From Pseudonocardia benzenivorans CB1190 (GTDB lineage: Bacteria; Actinomycetota; Actinomycetes; Mycobacteriales; Pseudonocardiaceae): 64,000 nucleotides of DNA. The stretch spans positions 2,480,001 to 2,544,000 of the forward strand of contig NC_015312.1 of assembly GCF_000196675.2 (NCBI RefSeq), written 5' to 3'. Positions 1-11,300 of this stretch are shown one piece after another. The notes below the pieces were generated by a model. That model was not told the origin of the DNA. It did no database searches and saw only the letters and a list, made by a program, of their open reading frames with translations. Position numbers and translations under genes: made by a program. Within the stretch, counting starts at the first letter, position 1. Every line of letters begins with the position of its first letter.

Positions 1-2273
<2,273 letters not shown>

Positions 2274-2632
2274 ACGACCTCCGTTCCGAACTCGCTCGTC
2301 CCGGATGCGCAGCGTAGTACGCGGTGGCCGGGTCGGCCCGTCGACAGCGGCCCGGCTGCGGGCCCGTCCCCGCGGGACGGGACCGGGGTGGGCAGCCCCG
2401 AACAGTGCCCACCCCGGTCGATCCATCCGTCCGCTCCCCAGCGACGGGTGGTGCCGGCGCGGTGTGGTCACGCTGCCGACGTCACAGATGGTTCGCCTCC
2501 GCGGCGCGGATCGGCAGGGCCGAACGGCCCGACTCGGTGGCGGATCTCCGCCCGTGAGGCCGGCCGGACGCCGTGGGCCGCAGGGCGGACGGGCGGTCGA
2601 CGGCCCGGACCCGTCCTGCGCCGCGCGCCGGG
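2274..2632. other. Gene-free stretch between the kinase start and cbiO end
   Basis: Holds the upstream region of the minus-strand kinase and the 3' flank of cbiO. I see no convincing promoter of the GGGTAN type, no riboswitch and no conserved reading frame. The GC-rich inverted segments near 2585-2632 could terminate cbiO transcription but are not clean hairpins. Confidence 0.4.
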
Positions 2633-3439
2633 TCAGCCGACCGCCGCTGCCGCCGGGTGGACCAGGTTGACCTCGACCAGCAGGCGACGGTCGCGCAGGA
2701 TTTCCTCGGGGGTGCCGTCGGCGACGATGCGGTGATCCTCGGAGAACACGACGCAGCGGTCGGCGATGCGGTGCAGCAGGTCGAGGTCGTGGGTGGCGTG
2801 CACGATCGTCCGGCCCGCCGTCCCGAGCCGCTCGATCAGCTCGACGAGCCAGTACCGCGTCCGGGGGTCGAGCGCCGCGGTGGGTTCGTCGAACAGCAGG
2901 ACCTCGGGGCTCATGACGAGGACGGTGGCGATGGCGACCTTCTTCTTCTGCCCGCCGGAGAGCTGGAAGGGGGCGCGGTCCGCCAGGTCGGGGATGCCGA
3001 GCATGTGCAGGACGTCGTCGACGCGCCCGGCGGTCTCGTCGCGGGAGAGCCCGAGCTGCAGCGGCCCGAACGCGATCTCCTCCCGGACGGTGGGGGAGAA
3101 GACCTGGGCGTCGGAGTTCTGGAAGACGAACCCGACGCGCGAGCGGAAGCCCCGCGACATCTGCTCGTCCTCCAGGCTGTCCTCGGTGACGGGTGCGCCG
3201 AACGCGGTGTAGCTGCCCGCGTCGGGGAAGACCAGCCCGTCGAGGACCTTGAGCAGGGTCGACTTGCCGCAGCCGTTGGCGCCGAGGAGCGCGACGCGCT
3301 CGCCGCGGCGGACCGTCAGGGACACGTCGTCGAGTGCCGGATGGCGCTCCAGGTAGGCGTAGCTCAGGTGGCGGCAGACGAGCAGCTCCTGCGGGTCCGG
3401 GGTCGGGTCGGCGTGGGACGTCGGGTCAGCGTGGGACAA
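2633..3439 (-). CDS. cbiO: CbiO-type energy-coupling ATPase for cobalt/nickel import
   Basis: 268-residue ABC ATPase that would power the CbiM/CbiQ transporter at the inner face of the membrane. Walker A is GANGCGKS (residues 53-60), the Q-loop Gln is near 107, the signature LSGGQ is at 160-164 and Walker B LLFDEP at 181-186, so all catalytic motifs are intact. It overlaps the end of cbiQ by 14 bp, so the two are translationally coupled and belong to one operon (cbiM-cbiQ-cbiO). Its substrate is inferred from the neighbours rather than from the ATPase itself. A single ATPase probably acts as a homodimer. Confidence 0.92.
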   Translation of the reverse strand: MSHADPTSHADPTPDPQELLVCRHLSYAYLERHPALDDVSLTVRRGERVALLGANGCGKSTLLKVLDGLVFPDAGSYTAFGAPVTEDSLEDEQMSRGFRSRVGFVFQNSDAQVFSPTVREEIAFGPLQLGLSRDETAGRVDDVLHMLGIPDLADRAPFQLSGGQKKKVAIATVLVMSPEVLLFDEPTAALDPRTRYWLVELIERLGTAGRTIVHATHDLDLLHRIADRCVVFSEDHRIVADGTPEEILRDRRLLVEVNLVHPAAAAVG

Positions 3440-4376
3440 GGACGTGGTCCCCCCAGATCAGGGCGGCGGCCACGACGACGACCGCGGCGGCGTAGCCGAG
3501 GTCGGCGGCGCGCAGGCGGTGCCGCTCCAGGGTCGTGGCGTCACCGCGGTAGCCGCGGGCGAGCATCGCGTGGTGGACCTCCTCGGACAGCTGCGCGGAC
3601 TTCCCGAGCAGGGCACCGACCCCGGCGCCGACGAAGGCCCTCGCGGTCCCGTCGTGCCTCGGGGTGCCGGGGGTGCGGGCCTGCCTGGCCTGGAACATGT
3701 CGGTGACCGAGCCGAGCAGCAGGAAGACGAAGCGGTAGGCCATGCCGACGATCAGGACGACGATCCGCGGCACGCCGAGCCCGCGCAGTGCGGCGAGCAG
3801 CCGGACCCACGGCGTCGTGAGGGTCAGGAGCACCACCAGCGAGATCGACGCCGCGACCCGGCAGACCACGCGCGCCGCGGCGAGGAGTCCCTGCGTCGTG
3901 ATGCCCTCGGCGACGCCGTGCCAGTGCCAGAGCGTCAGGACGACGTGGCCCGGCGTCACGACCGACAGCGTCGCGGGCAGCACCACGATGCCGGTGAAGA
4001 TCGGCACGAACAGCCACACCCGGCGGACGAAGAACCCGAGGGGCATCGCGGACGCGGCGGCCAACCCGAGCGTGAGCGCGTAGAGGGCCGCGAGCGTGAT
4101 CATCGAGTGCGCGAGCCCGGCGACCACCAGCAGCGCCAGGAGGCTGACGATCTTGGTCCGTGGGTCGATGCGCTGCAGCAGGCCCGGCGCGGCGGCGACG
4201 TCCTCGCCGAAGAGGACCTGCTGCAGGATCCCCGAGCCGCCCCGGATCGTGCGGGTGAGGAAGCTCGCCTTCCGGCGCCTGCCGACGCACCCGCACGGGC
4301 AGAGCGCGACGTCCTGCTGCACCAGCCAGTCCGGCACGGCGACCGCGCCGGCGTGCGACCCGTCGGCGCCGGTCAC
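3426..4376 (-). CDS. cbiQ: CbiQ-type transmembrane (T) component, cobalt/nickel ECF transporter
   Basis: 316 residues. An N-terminal cytosolic stretch is followed by several hydrophobic helices and the coupling-helix region ALRGLGVPR characteristic of T components. The GTG start overlaps the cbiM stop (GTGA, 4 bp). Odd feature: residues 26-30 read CPCGC, followed by a basic patch (RRRK), before the conserved CbiQ body that begins near LLQRIDPRTK. That cysteine-rich extension is not part of the CbiQ core I know and could bind metal. The 5' half of the gene before the CbiQ body is the least certain part, but the coupled start and lack of a better one support it. Confidence 0.85.
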   Translation of the reverse strand: MTGADGSHAGAVAVPDWLVQQDVALCPCGCVGRRRKASFLTRTIRGGSGILQQVLFGEDVAAAPGLLQRIDPRTKIVSLLALLVVAGLAHSMITLAALYALTLGLAAASAMPLGFFVRRVWLFVPIFTGIVVLPATLSVVTPGHVVLTLWHWHGVAEGITTQGLLAAARVVCRVAASISLVVLLTLTTPWVRLLAALRGLGVPRIVVLIVGMAYRFVFLLLGSVTDMFQARQARTPGTPRHDGTARAFVGAGVGALLGKSAQLSEEVHHAMLARGYRGDATTLERHRLRAADLGYAAAVVVVAAALIWGDHVLVPR

Positions 4377-5482
4377 CGGGCCGGTCCGTCGGTGACCTGC
4401 TCCACGGTGTCCTCGCGCTCCGCCGCGGGCGGGGGAACCGGGACGCGACGGCCGAACAGCCGCACGGCCAGCGTCGCGGCCCCCCACACGACCAGACCGA
4501 CGACCACGATGCCCACCACGGCCGAGACGATGTAGGTCCACGGGCTGCCGGAGAGGTAGCCGGGGAACAGCACGTCGTGCCAGAAGCCCGAGTAGTGCGC
4601 GAGCCCGGCCGGGACGGCCGCCAGCCCGAGTGCCGCCCGCAGGTCCTGCGGTGAGTCCTCGCCGAACGCGCCGCCGGGCGCCAGCAGGCCGAGCGGGGTG
4701 AGGACGACCAGGGCCGCGACGACCACCGCCGCGACGACCCCGGGCCGCAGCCGGCGGCGCCGGGTGCGCTCGGCGTCGGCCGCGGCGGCGTCGACCGGCA
4801 CCCCGGGGTGGTTGACGCGCAGCAGCGGCAGGTTGGCGCGCTGCAGGTACCCGAGCACGGCGGCGGTCAGGATGCCCTCGGCGACACCGGCGACGGTGAG
4901 GTGGGCGAGCAGCATCGCGGGGATCGACTGCGCGAGGTGGTACGGGGAGTAGAGCGGGGCACCCGTGGCGTCGTGGAAGAGGTCGGGCTGGATGCCCAGC
5001 TCGATCCCGACGCACAGCGCGGCGACGTTGATGCCCACGTACCCGGCCAGGAACGCCGCGAGGACCCGTCGCCGGGCGGTGAGCGCGGCGCCGCGGGCGA
5101 CCAGCCGGTACACGCCGTACCCGGCGAACGGGAGGATCACGGCCATGTTGACGACGTCGACGCCGAAGGAGAGCACGCCGCCGTCGCCGAACAACAGGGC
5201 CTGGAAGCCGAGCGCGACGGTGACGGCGATCGCCGCGGCCCACGGTCCGAGGAGTATCGCGATCAGCGCTCCGCCGACGGCGTGCGCGGTCGTGCCGTCG
5301 GGGATCGGCACGTTGAACATCATGATGAGGAAGCTGACGGCGGCCAGCACGGCCAGTGTCGGCACGTTGCGTGTCCGGACCCGTCGCTTCACCCGGGCGG
5401 CCGCCGTCGCCAGCACCGGCACCGCGACGACGAACCCGGCCGCACAGGTCTGCGGGCTCAGGTAGCCGTCGGGAATGTGCAT
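4373..5482 (-). CDS. cbiM: CbiM/NikM substrate-capture component with C-terminal CbiN-like region
   Basis: 369 residues. The protein begins MHIPDGYLS; in CbiM/NikM the N-terminal Met-His coordinates Co(II) or Ni(II), which fixes the ATG at 5482, preceded by GGAGG, rather than a GTG 12 bases upstream. The first ~220 residues are the polytopic CbiM fold. The rest contains an extracytoplasmic loop flanked by two hydrophobic segments, resembling the PDGLE/CbiN accessory domain fused in many actinobacterial NikM(N) proteins. It is the first gene of the minus-strand cbiMQO operon. Whether the metal is Ni or Co cannot be told from sequence; the adjacent NiCoT permease leaves both possible. Confidence 0.9.
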   Translation of the reverse strand: MHIPDGYLSPQTCAAGFVVAVPVLATAAARVKRRVRTRNVPTLAVLAAVSFLIMMFNVPIPDGTTAHAVGGALIAILLGPWAAAIAVTVALGFQALLFGDGGVLSFGVDVVNMAVILPFAGYGVYRLVARGAALTARRRVLAAFLAGYVGINVAALCVGIELGIQPDLFHDATGAPLYSPYHLAQSIPAMLLAHLTVAGVAEGILTAAVLGYLQRANLPLLRVNHPGVPVDAAAADAERTRRRRLRPGVVAAVVVAALVVLTPLGLLAPGGAFGEDSPQDLRAALGLAAVPAGLAHYSGFWHDVLFPGYLSGSPWTYIVSAVVGIVVVGLVVWGAATLAVRLFGRRVPVPPPAAEREDTVEQVTDGPAR

Positions 5483-5835
5483 GTCCGCCTCCACCGGTGT
5501 GCGCGGTCGAACCGCTCTCGCAAATTAGACGCAACAGCGCAGGAATGGCGACTTGTGTTCGCCCCCTCACGTAGCAGGATTCACGAAAGACGCATTTCCT
5601 GTGAATTCACCGATTCGTCGAAATAGCGTTCTATGGCGGCGAATGTTCGTGGTGGGCGTTGTCGCGCCGAGTTGATATGTGTGCTGGATCACAGGCCCGA
5701 AACGTGACCGGTCGTGGGACTTCGTCCCGGATCATCCTGTTCCGACATCTGCTCAACCTTGCCGATGAGCCGACCACGCTGCTGGACTGGGACGTCCACG
5801 ACGCACGTGATCGTGGGCGGAACGAGAGGACCCCG
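5483..5835. promoter_or_regulatory. Divergent regulatory region between cbiMQO and the NiCoT permease
   Basis: About 350 bp, less GC-rich than its surroundings. At 5678-5693 it contains TGTGT-N6-TCACA, one mismatch from the CRP consensus TGTGA-N6-TCACA. A short hairpin GGGAC-TTC-GTCCC lies at 5716-5728. I looked for a cobalamin riboswitch (B12 box) and found none. A metal-responsive operator (Nur, NikR or DtxR type) is expected but I cannot recognise one with confidence. Confidence 0.4.
5678..5693. promoter_or_regulatory. CRP-like palindrome TGTGT-N6-TCACA
   Basis: Fifteen-plus-one base element with near-perfect half-sites, 158 bp before the NiCoT start codon and 195 bp before cbiM. It matches the CRP consensus except for one base. 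Binding by a CRP/FNR-family regulator is inference from sequence alone. Confidence 0.35.
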
Positions 5836-6957
5836 ATGGCGACGCTCCCCACCACGCGCCCGGCCAGGGCCGGCCTGCGGCCCGCCGAGAAGCGCACCGT
5901 CGCGGCCATGGCGGTCGTGCTCGTCGCGCTGACCGTCGTCGGTTGGGTGGTGCTCGCGGCGTTCGTCGCGCCACAGCACTACGAGCTGGGCGAGAGCGGG
6001 GTGTTCGGCGTCGGGCTGGGCCTGACCGCCTACCTGCTCGGCATGCGGCACGCGTTCGACGCCGACCACATCGCCGCCATCGACAACACGACACGCAAGC
6101 TGCTGGCCGAGCGCGGTCCGGGGGAGAAGCGGCCGCTCTCGGTCGGGTTCTGGTTCGCACTCGGACACGCGACCCTCGTCCTCGTCCTGGTCGCCCTCAT
6201 CACGCTCGGCGTCCGGGCGGTCGCGGGTGAGATCTCCGACGAGAACTCCTCGCTCAAACAGATCGGCGGGCTGATCAGCACGAGCGTCTCGGGACTGTTC
6301 CTCGTGCTGCTGGGCCTGATCAACCTCGTCATCCTCGTGCAGATCCTCAGGGTGTTCCGCGACATGCGCCGGGGCCGCTACGACGAGGCCTCCCTCGAGG
6401 AGCAGCTCGACAAGCGCGGGCTGATGAACCGCATCCTCGGGCGGGCGACGCGGGCCGTCCGCAAGCCGTGGCACATGTACCCCGTCGGGCTGCTGTTCGG
6501 ACTGGGCTTCGACACCGCGTCGGAGGTGACGCTGCTGGTCATCGCGGGCGGGGCGGCAGCAGGTGCCCTGCCCTGGTACGCGGTGCTCGTCCTGCCGATC
6601 CTCTTCGCCGCCGGGATGAGCCTGTTCGACACCCTCGACGGTGCCTTCATGTGCTTCGCCTACGACTGGGCGTTCCTGCGTCCCGTCCGCAAGGTCTTCT
6701 ACAACATCACCATCACCGCGTTGTCCGTCGCGGTCGCCCTGGTCATCGGGGTGATCGAGCTCGTCTCCCTGTTGGCCGACAAGCTCGGCGTCGAGTCCGG
6801 GCCGCTCGCGTGGATCGCCGGCCTCGACCTGGACAACGTGGGCTTCGTGGTCGTCGGGCTGTTCGTGCTGACGTGGGCCGTCGCGCTCGGGGTGTGGAAG
6901 TTCGGCCGGATCGAGGACCGCTGGTCCGCCGGTCTCGCGCGGGCCGAGGAGGGGTGA
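5836..6957 (+). CDS. Nickel/cobalt permease of the NiCoT (HoxN/NixA) family
   Basis: 373 residues with multiple hydrophobic helices. The family signature RHAFDADHIAAIDN is at residues 71-84, giving the metal-binding HX4DH motif (His72, Asp77, His78). A second signature, LGFDTASEVTLL, follows in the middle of the protein. This is a single-component secondary transporter that imports Ni2+ or Co2+ with high affinity. ATG 5836 is chosen because it follows GAGAGG at proper spacing and begins just before the first helix; a longer upstream frame has no family similarity. The gene is divergent from cbiMQO, so two independent uptake systems for the same metals sit back to back. Confidence 0.92.
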   Translation: MATLPTTRPARAGLRPAEKRTVAAMAVVLVALTVVGWVVLAAFVAPQHYELGESGVFGVGLGLTAYLLGMRHAFDADHIAAIDNTTRKLLAERGPGEKRPLSVGFWFALGHATLVLVLVALITLGVRAVAGEISDENSSLKQIGGLISTSVSGLFLVLLGLINLVILVQILRVFRDMRRGRYDEASLEEQLDKRGLMNRILGRATRAVRKPWHMYPVGLLFGLGFDTASEVTLLVIAGGAAAGALPWYAVLVLPILFAAGMSLFDTLDGAFMCFAYDWAFLRPVRKVFYNITITALSVAVALVIGVIELVSLLADKLGVESGPLAWIAGLDLDNVGFVVVGLFVLTWAVALGVWKFGRIEDRWSAGLARAEEG

Positions 6958-7118
6958 GCGCGGACGGCAGCCCCCTGCGGCGTGGACCCCGACAGTCGCC
7001 GGGCTCACGGCCGTCGACGTAGATTCACTCCGTATGCTTCTGTCCGGGCGGCCGTCGTCGCCCCGACGAGCGATGTCGGACGTGGCGGGTGCGCGCCCGC
7101 GAAGTAAAGGAGAGCCTC

Positions 7119-7757
<639 letters not shown>

Positions 7758-7777
7758 GCAGCCGCGACAGCTGCACC

Positions 7778-7821
7778 ACGGCGCCCCGTCGTCGGCCGTC
7801 ACGGCCGCGGCGGGGCGCCGT
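7778..7821 (+). terminator. Terminator hairpin after the peroxiredoxin gene
   Basis: The arms 7778-7799 and 7801-7821 are complementary over about 21 bp with one bulge and one G-T pair, starting ACGGCGCCCCG. It sits 20 bp after the peroxiredoxin stop. No U-tract follows, as is usual in GC-rich actinobacteria. Confidence 0.65.
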
Positions 7822-7917
7822 CCTGCATCCGCGGGCCGCGCGACCGCGGTGTGCCGCCGTCGCGCCCAGTGAGGGCGCCCCGGTTTCCCGGGGGCCGGTG
7901 GTGGACACCCACCCCGC

Positions 7918-8805
7918 GTGGGTGCCCTGCTCGCGCTCGCCTCCGCGCTGAGCTACGGACTGTCCGACGTCGTCGGCGGCCTCGCCGCCCGGCGGATGCG
8001 GCCGGCGCTCGTCGCGCTGCTCGGGCAGCTCGGCGGCCTGGTCGCGGTCGGCGTCGCCGCGCCCCTGCTCAGCCCACCGGGACCGGGCCCCGCGAGCCTC
8101 GCCTGGGGTGCCCTGTCCGGTGTCGGGACGGGCCTCGGGATGGCGTTCCTGTTCCGCGGCATCCGCCGGGGCGCGATGTCGGTCGTCGTCCCGGTGAGCG
8201 CCGTCGGCGGGATCGCGCTGCCCGTCCTGGTCGGGGTCGCGCTGCTCGGGGACCGCCCGTCGGTGCCGACCTGGGTCGGGATCGCGCTCGTCCTGCCGGG
8301 GCTGTGGCTGGTGTCGCGGCCGGGAGCCGGGGTCGCCGCCCCCGACCGGGGCTCGGTGGGCGACGGCCTCGTCGCGGGCGCCGGCATCGCGGTGCAGTAC
8401 CTCGCCCTGGCCAGGGCCGGGCCGGACGCCGGGCTCTGGCCCGTCCTCGCGGGGCGGGTCACCGCGGTGCTCGCCGTCGGCATCCTCGCGGTCACCCTGG
8501 TGCGCCGCACCCCGACCGACGCCGATACCGGCGCCCCCACGACAACCAGCACCGACGACGCCGCGCCGACGAGCCGGGCGGCCGTCGAGGCACTCGGCTC
8601 CGGCGTGCTGGCCGCGGCGGCGCTGGCCGCGTACGCGGCGGCCGTGCTCGCCGGGTCCGTCACGGTCGCGGTAGTGCTCTCCTCGCTGTACCCGCTGGTC
8701 CCGACGCTCGTCGGACTGGTCTTCCTGGGGGAGCGGCTGTCCCGGCGTCAGGTGCTCGGGCTGACGACCGCGCTGGTCGCGGCCGTGCTGATCTCGGTGT
8801 CGTGA
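7918..8805 (+). CDS. EamA-family (DMT superfamily) transporter
   Basis: 295 residues with about ten hydrophobic helices arranged as two EamA repeats (residues about 3-125 and 150-290). The repeats are separated by a hydrophilic Thr/Asp-rich linker around residues 195-220. The second repeat ends with the family pattern LVPTLVGLVFLGERLS. Family members export or exchange small metabolites such as amino acids or purines; the substrate cannot be assigned here. The GTG at 7918 starts directly in the first helix. The gene converges on nnrD, with 23 bp between the stops. Confidence 0.8.
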   Translation: MGALLALASALSYGLSDVVGGLAARRMRPALVALLGQLGGLVAVGVAAPLLSPPGPGPASLAWGALSGVGTGLGMAFLFRGIRRGAMSVVVPVSAVGGIALPVLVGVALLGDRPSVPTWVGIALVLPGLWLVSRPGAGVAAPDRGSVGDGLVAGAGIAVQYLALARAGPDAGLWPVLAGRVTAVLAVGILAVTLVRRTPTDADTGAPTTTSTDDAAPTSRAAVEALGSGVLAAAALAAYAAAVLAGSVTVAVVLSSLYPLVPTLVGLVFLGERLSRRQVLGLTTALVAAVLISVS

Positions 8806-8828
8806 GCTCCCGGGCGGGCGCGAGATCG

Positions 8829-9734
8829 TCAGCTCGACAGCTCGGCCATCACGAGCGGGGCCTCGTCGAGCAGCTCGCGGGCGAGGAACCCGACGTGGGA
8901 GATGCGGGTGCCCAGGCGCTCGCCGGCCGTGGCGTGCACGTGGGTGGCCCAGCACGCCGCCTGCGCGGGCGTCGCACCCCGCGCGAGCAGGCCGACGACG
9001 AGCCCGGCCAGGACGTCGCCGCTGCCCGAGGTGCCCAGCCCGGCGTGGCCGCTGCCGTCGGCCCAGCGCCGGCCGTCGGGGGTCACGATCCGCCCGCCCG
9101 AGGCGACGACGGCGTCGAGCCGCTCGGCCACCGCCGCCGCGGCGGCCTCCGTCCCGGGTTCGGGCGCGTCGGGAACGCCGTCGAGCAGGGCCTCGGTCTC
9201 ACCGGAGTTCGGGGTGACGACGAGCCGCCCGCCCAGCGCAGCGACGGTCCCGGGCTCGAGCCCGCGCAGCGCGTAGCCGTCGAGCACGACGGTGGCGTCG
9301 TCGCGGACCCGCCCGAGCACGGCGGTGACCAGTGCCTGCAGGGCGGGCTCGTCGTCGAACAGGCCGGGGCCGACGAGGACGGCGTCGGCCGCGGGCAGGA
9401 CCTGGGCGAGGTCGTCCACGGCATCGGCCGCGACGCAGCCCGCCGGGCTCTCGGGCAGCGGGAGCGCGAGCGACTCGGGCACGCTGACCCCCAGCGCCGT
9501 GGCGATGGATGCGGGCGCGCCGAGCTGCAGGACCCCGGCCCCGGCACGCAGCGCGGCCACCCCGGCCAGCAGGACGGCGCCGGGGGTGCCGCGGCTCCCG
9601 CCCACGACCAGCGCCGTGCCGCGTGAGGCCTTCGCGCCGCCGCGTGGGGCGGGCAGCGCCCACTCCCGCAGGACGGCCGGGGCGATGACGGTGCCCGAGG
9701 GCGGGCCGTGGTCACTTCTCGTCGGATCCGACAC
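8829..9734 (-). CDS. nnrD: ADP/ATP-dependent (S)-NAD(P)H-hydrate dehydratase
   Basis: 301-residue ribokinase-like enzyme that dehydrates the damaged S form of NADHX/NADPHX back to NAD(P)H. Visible motifs are VVGGSRGTPGA (residues about 43-54), PNSGE near the middle, and the anion-hole/catalytic GSGDVLAGL near residue 237. The N-terminal epimerase domain found in bifunctional Nnr proteins is absent, so the cognate epimerase must be elsewhere or missing. It is the last gene of the glycosyltransferase operon: its GTG start lies 23 bp inside the preceding phosphatase gene. Confidence 0.88.
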   Translation of the reverse strand: MSDPTRSDHGPPSGTVIAPAVLREWALPAPRGGAKASRGTALVVGGSRGTPGAVLLAGVAALRAGAGVLQLGAPASIATALGVSVPESLALPLPESPAGCVAADAVDDLAQVLPAADAVLVGPGLFDDEPALQALVTAVLGRVRDDATVVLDGYALRGLEPGTVAALGGRLVVTPNSGETEALLDGVPDAPEPGTEAAAAAVAERLDAVVASGGRIVTPDGRRWADGSGHAGLGTSGSGDVLAGLVVGLLARGATPAQAACWATHVHATAGERLGTRISHVGFLARELLDEAPLVMAELSS

Positions 9735-10452
9735 GGGGTTCCTTCGTCGCCGGGACGTCGTTGCGGGGCAGGGGATCGACGAGTCCGACGTCGACGACGC
9801 GCAGCGGCTCGCCGGGCGAGGGACGTTCGAACCGGGTGAGCGAGCAGTTGCCGATCGGCGCGTCGCGCAGCGCGGCGAGCAGGTCGGACTCGGTCAGCTG
9901 TTCGACGATGTAGCGCACCAGATGGATCGGCGCCTCGTGGCTGACGCACAGGACGCGCTGCCCGTCGAGCTCCAGCATCGGGTCGGTGAGCAGCGAACGC
10001 AGCCGCAGCGCGACGTCGGCCCACGACTCCCCGCCGGGCGGCCGGTGGTAGAAGCGGCCGAGGTGGCGACGGCGGGCGGCCTCCTCGGGGAAACGGGCCG
10101 CGATGCCCGCGGCGGTGTGCAGGTCGAGGATGCCGAGCTCGCGGTCGCGCAGGCGCTCGTCGACGCGCAGCGGGACGTCGGGCAGGTGCTCGAGCACCCG
10201 GCGGGCCGTGTCGTGGGCGCGCCGGTAGGGCGAGGTGAGGCCCAGCGTGGGCCGCTGCTCGGCCGGGAGTGTCGAGAACCACTTGCCGACGGCGTCGGCC
10301 TGCTCCTCGCCCAGCTCCGACAGCGGCACGTCGGCGTCGCGCTGCAGGTCGAGCAGCTCGGCGTCGCTGCGGCGGGCCTCGTCGTTGGCGACGTTGCCGG
10401 TGCTCTGTCCGTGCCGGACGAGCCAGAGGGCGTCAGGGCCGCGGTAGCTCAC
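9712..10452 (-). CDS. Histidine phosphatase (phosphoglycerate-mutase-like)
   Basis: 246 residues. The catalytic LVRHGQSTGN motif comes near the N-terminus, RAHDTARR follows, and the second catalytic histidine is in CVSHEAPIHL near residue 165, giving the RHG...H arrangement of the superfamily. The substrate is unknown; location after four glycosyltransferases suggests a phosphorylated sugar intermediate, which is inference. GTG 10452 is chosen because it overlaps the upstream stop as GTGA; longer in-frame starts exist (10497) but would overlap the upstream gene for no reason. Confidence 0.85.
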   Translation of the reverse strand: MSYRGPDALWLVRHGQSTGNVANDEARRSDAELLDLQRDADVPLSELGEEQADAVGKWFSTLPAEQRPTLGLTSPYRRAHDTARRVLEHLPDVPLRVDERLRDRELGILDLHTAAGIAARFPEEAARRRHLGRFYHRPPGGESWADVALRLRSLLTDPMLELDGQRVLCVSHEAPIHLVRYIVEQLTESDLLAALRDAPIGNCSLTRFERPSPGEPLRVVDVGLVDPLPRNDVPATKEPRVGSDEK

Positions 10453-11300
10453 GACCGGGCCGTACCCGCGCGGGCGCCGTCCCATACGCGCTCCCACCGA
10501 TCATCCGGCGCGTCGTGGCGCACCAGGCCTTTGGCCGCGAACCGTTCGAGCCAGCCCGTCATCGGCCACCAGCCCCAGCGGCGCCGGAACAGCGCGCCGT
10601 TGCGCAGGATGTCGTCGAGGTGCTCGACGGGCGGGTCGCTGACCGGATGGTGCTGGTGGTACGCGGTGGCGCCACCCACCCAGCACAGCCCGATGCCGCG
10701 GGCGCGGGCCTGCTGGCCGAGGTCGGTGTCCTCGGCGCCGTAGCCGTGGTAGCCCTCGTGGAACCCGCCGAGCCGCGCCCACGTGGATGCCGTCACCGCG
10801 AACGACAGGGACCAGAACAGGGTGTGGTCGTCGGCCTCGACGCACGTGCCGTCGGGCGGGGCCGGCCGGGCCGGGTGCGGCGCCGCGCTCGTGGCCAGCG
10901 CCTCGGCGCGGTACCCGCCCGGCGGCGGCGGCGGCAGGTAGGCGACGGGCCCGCACAGCAGCCGCGTCCCGGCGGTCCGCGCCGCCTCCCGGTAGCGCCG
11001 GAACAGCGCGGGACCGGGGATGCAGTCGACGTCGAGGAACACCAGCAGCCGCGCCCCGGCGGCGAGTGCGGCCCTGGCGCCGGTGTTGCGCGCCCGCGCC
11101 AGCGGCAGCCCGGGCCCGTCGGAGGTCACCGGCACCGTGCGCGTTGGCACCCGGTCGTCGACGACGTCGGCGACCTGCGGGTCGTCGAGCGCGACGACGA
11201 TCCGCACCTCGGGCGGCCGCTCGACCGCCGCGAGGCCCTCCTGTTGGCGGCGCAGGTGGCCGTGCCTGCCGTGGGCGACGGTGATCACCGCGGTGCGCAC
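10449..11300 (-). CDS. Family 2-like glycosyltransferase (galactosyltransferase-related)
   Basis: 283 residues. A GT-A fold is indicated by the N-terminal beta strand VRTAVITVAHG, a DxD-type metal site in FLDVDCIP (near residue 92) and a C-terminal GGFHEGYHGYGAEDTDLG motif typical of the galactosyltransferase/GT7-C region, where the ED pair acts in catalysis. It is soluble, with no membrane segment. The GTG start lies inside the end of the upstream gene (16 bp overlap) and the stop overlaps the next start (4 bp), so all are co-translated. Sugar donor and acceptor are unknown. Confidence 0.82.
   Translation of the reverse strand: MRTAVITVAHGRHGHLRRQQEGLAAVERPPEVRIVVALDDPQVADVVDDRVPTRTVPVTSDGPGLPLARARNTGARAALAAGARLLVFLDVDCIPGPALFRRYREAARTAGTRLLCGPVAYLPPPPPGGYRAEALATSAAPHPARPAPPDGTCVEADDHTLFWSLSFAVTASTWARLGGFHEGYHGYGAEDTDLGQQARARGIGLCWVGGATAYHQHHPVSDPPVEHLDDILRNGALFRRRWGWWPMTGWLERFAAKGLVRHDAPDDRWERVWDGARAGTARS

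Noticed and set aside
5483-5835. Cobalamin riboswitch upstream of cbiM
   Set aside because: No B12 box or matching core could be found on either strand; only the CRP-like palindrome and a small hairpin are present.
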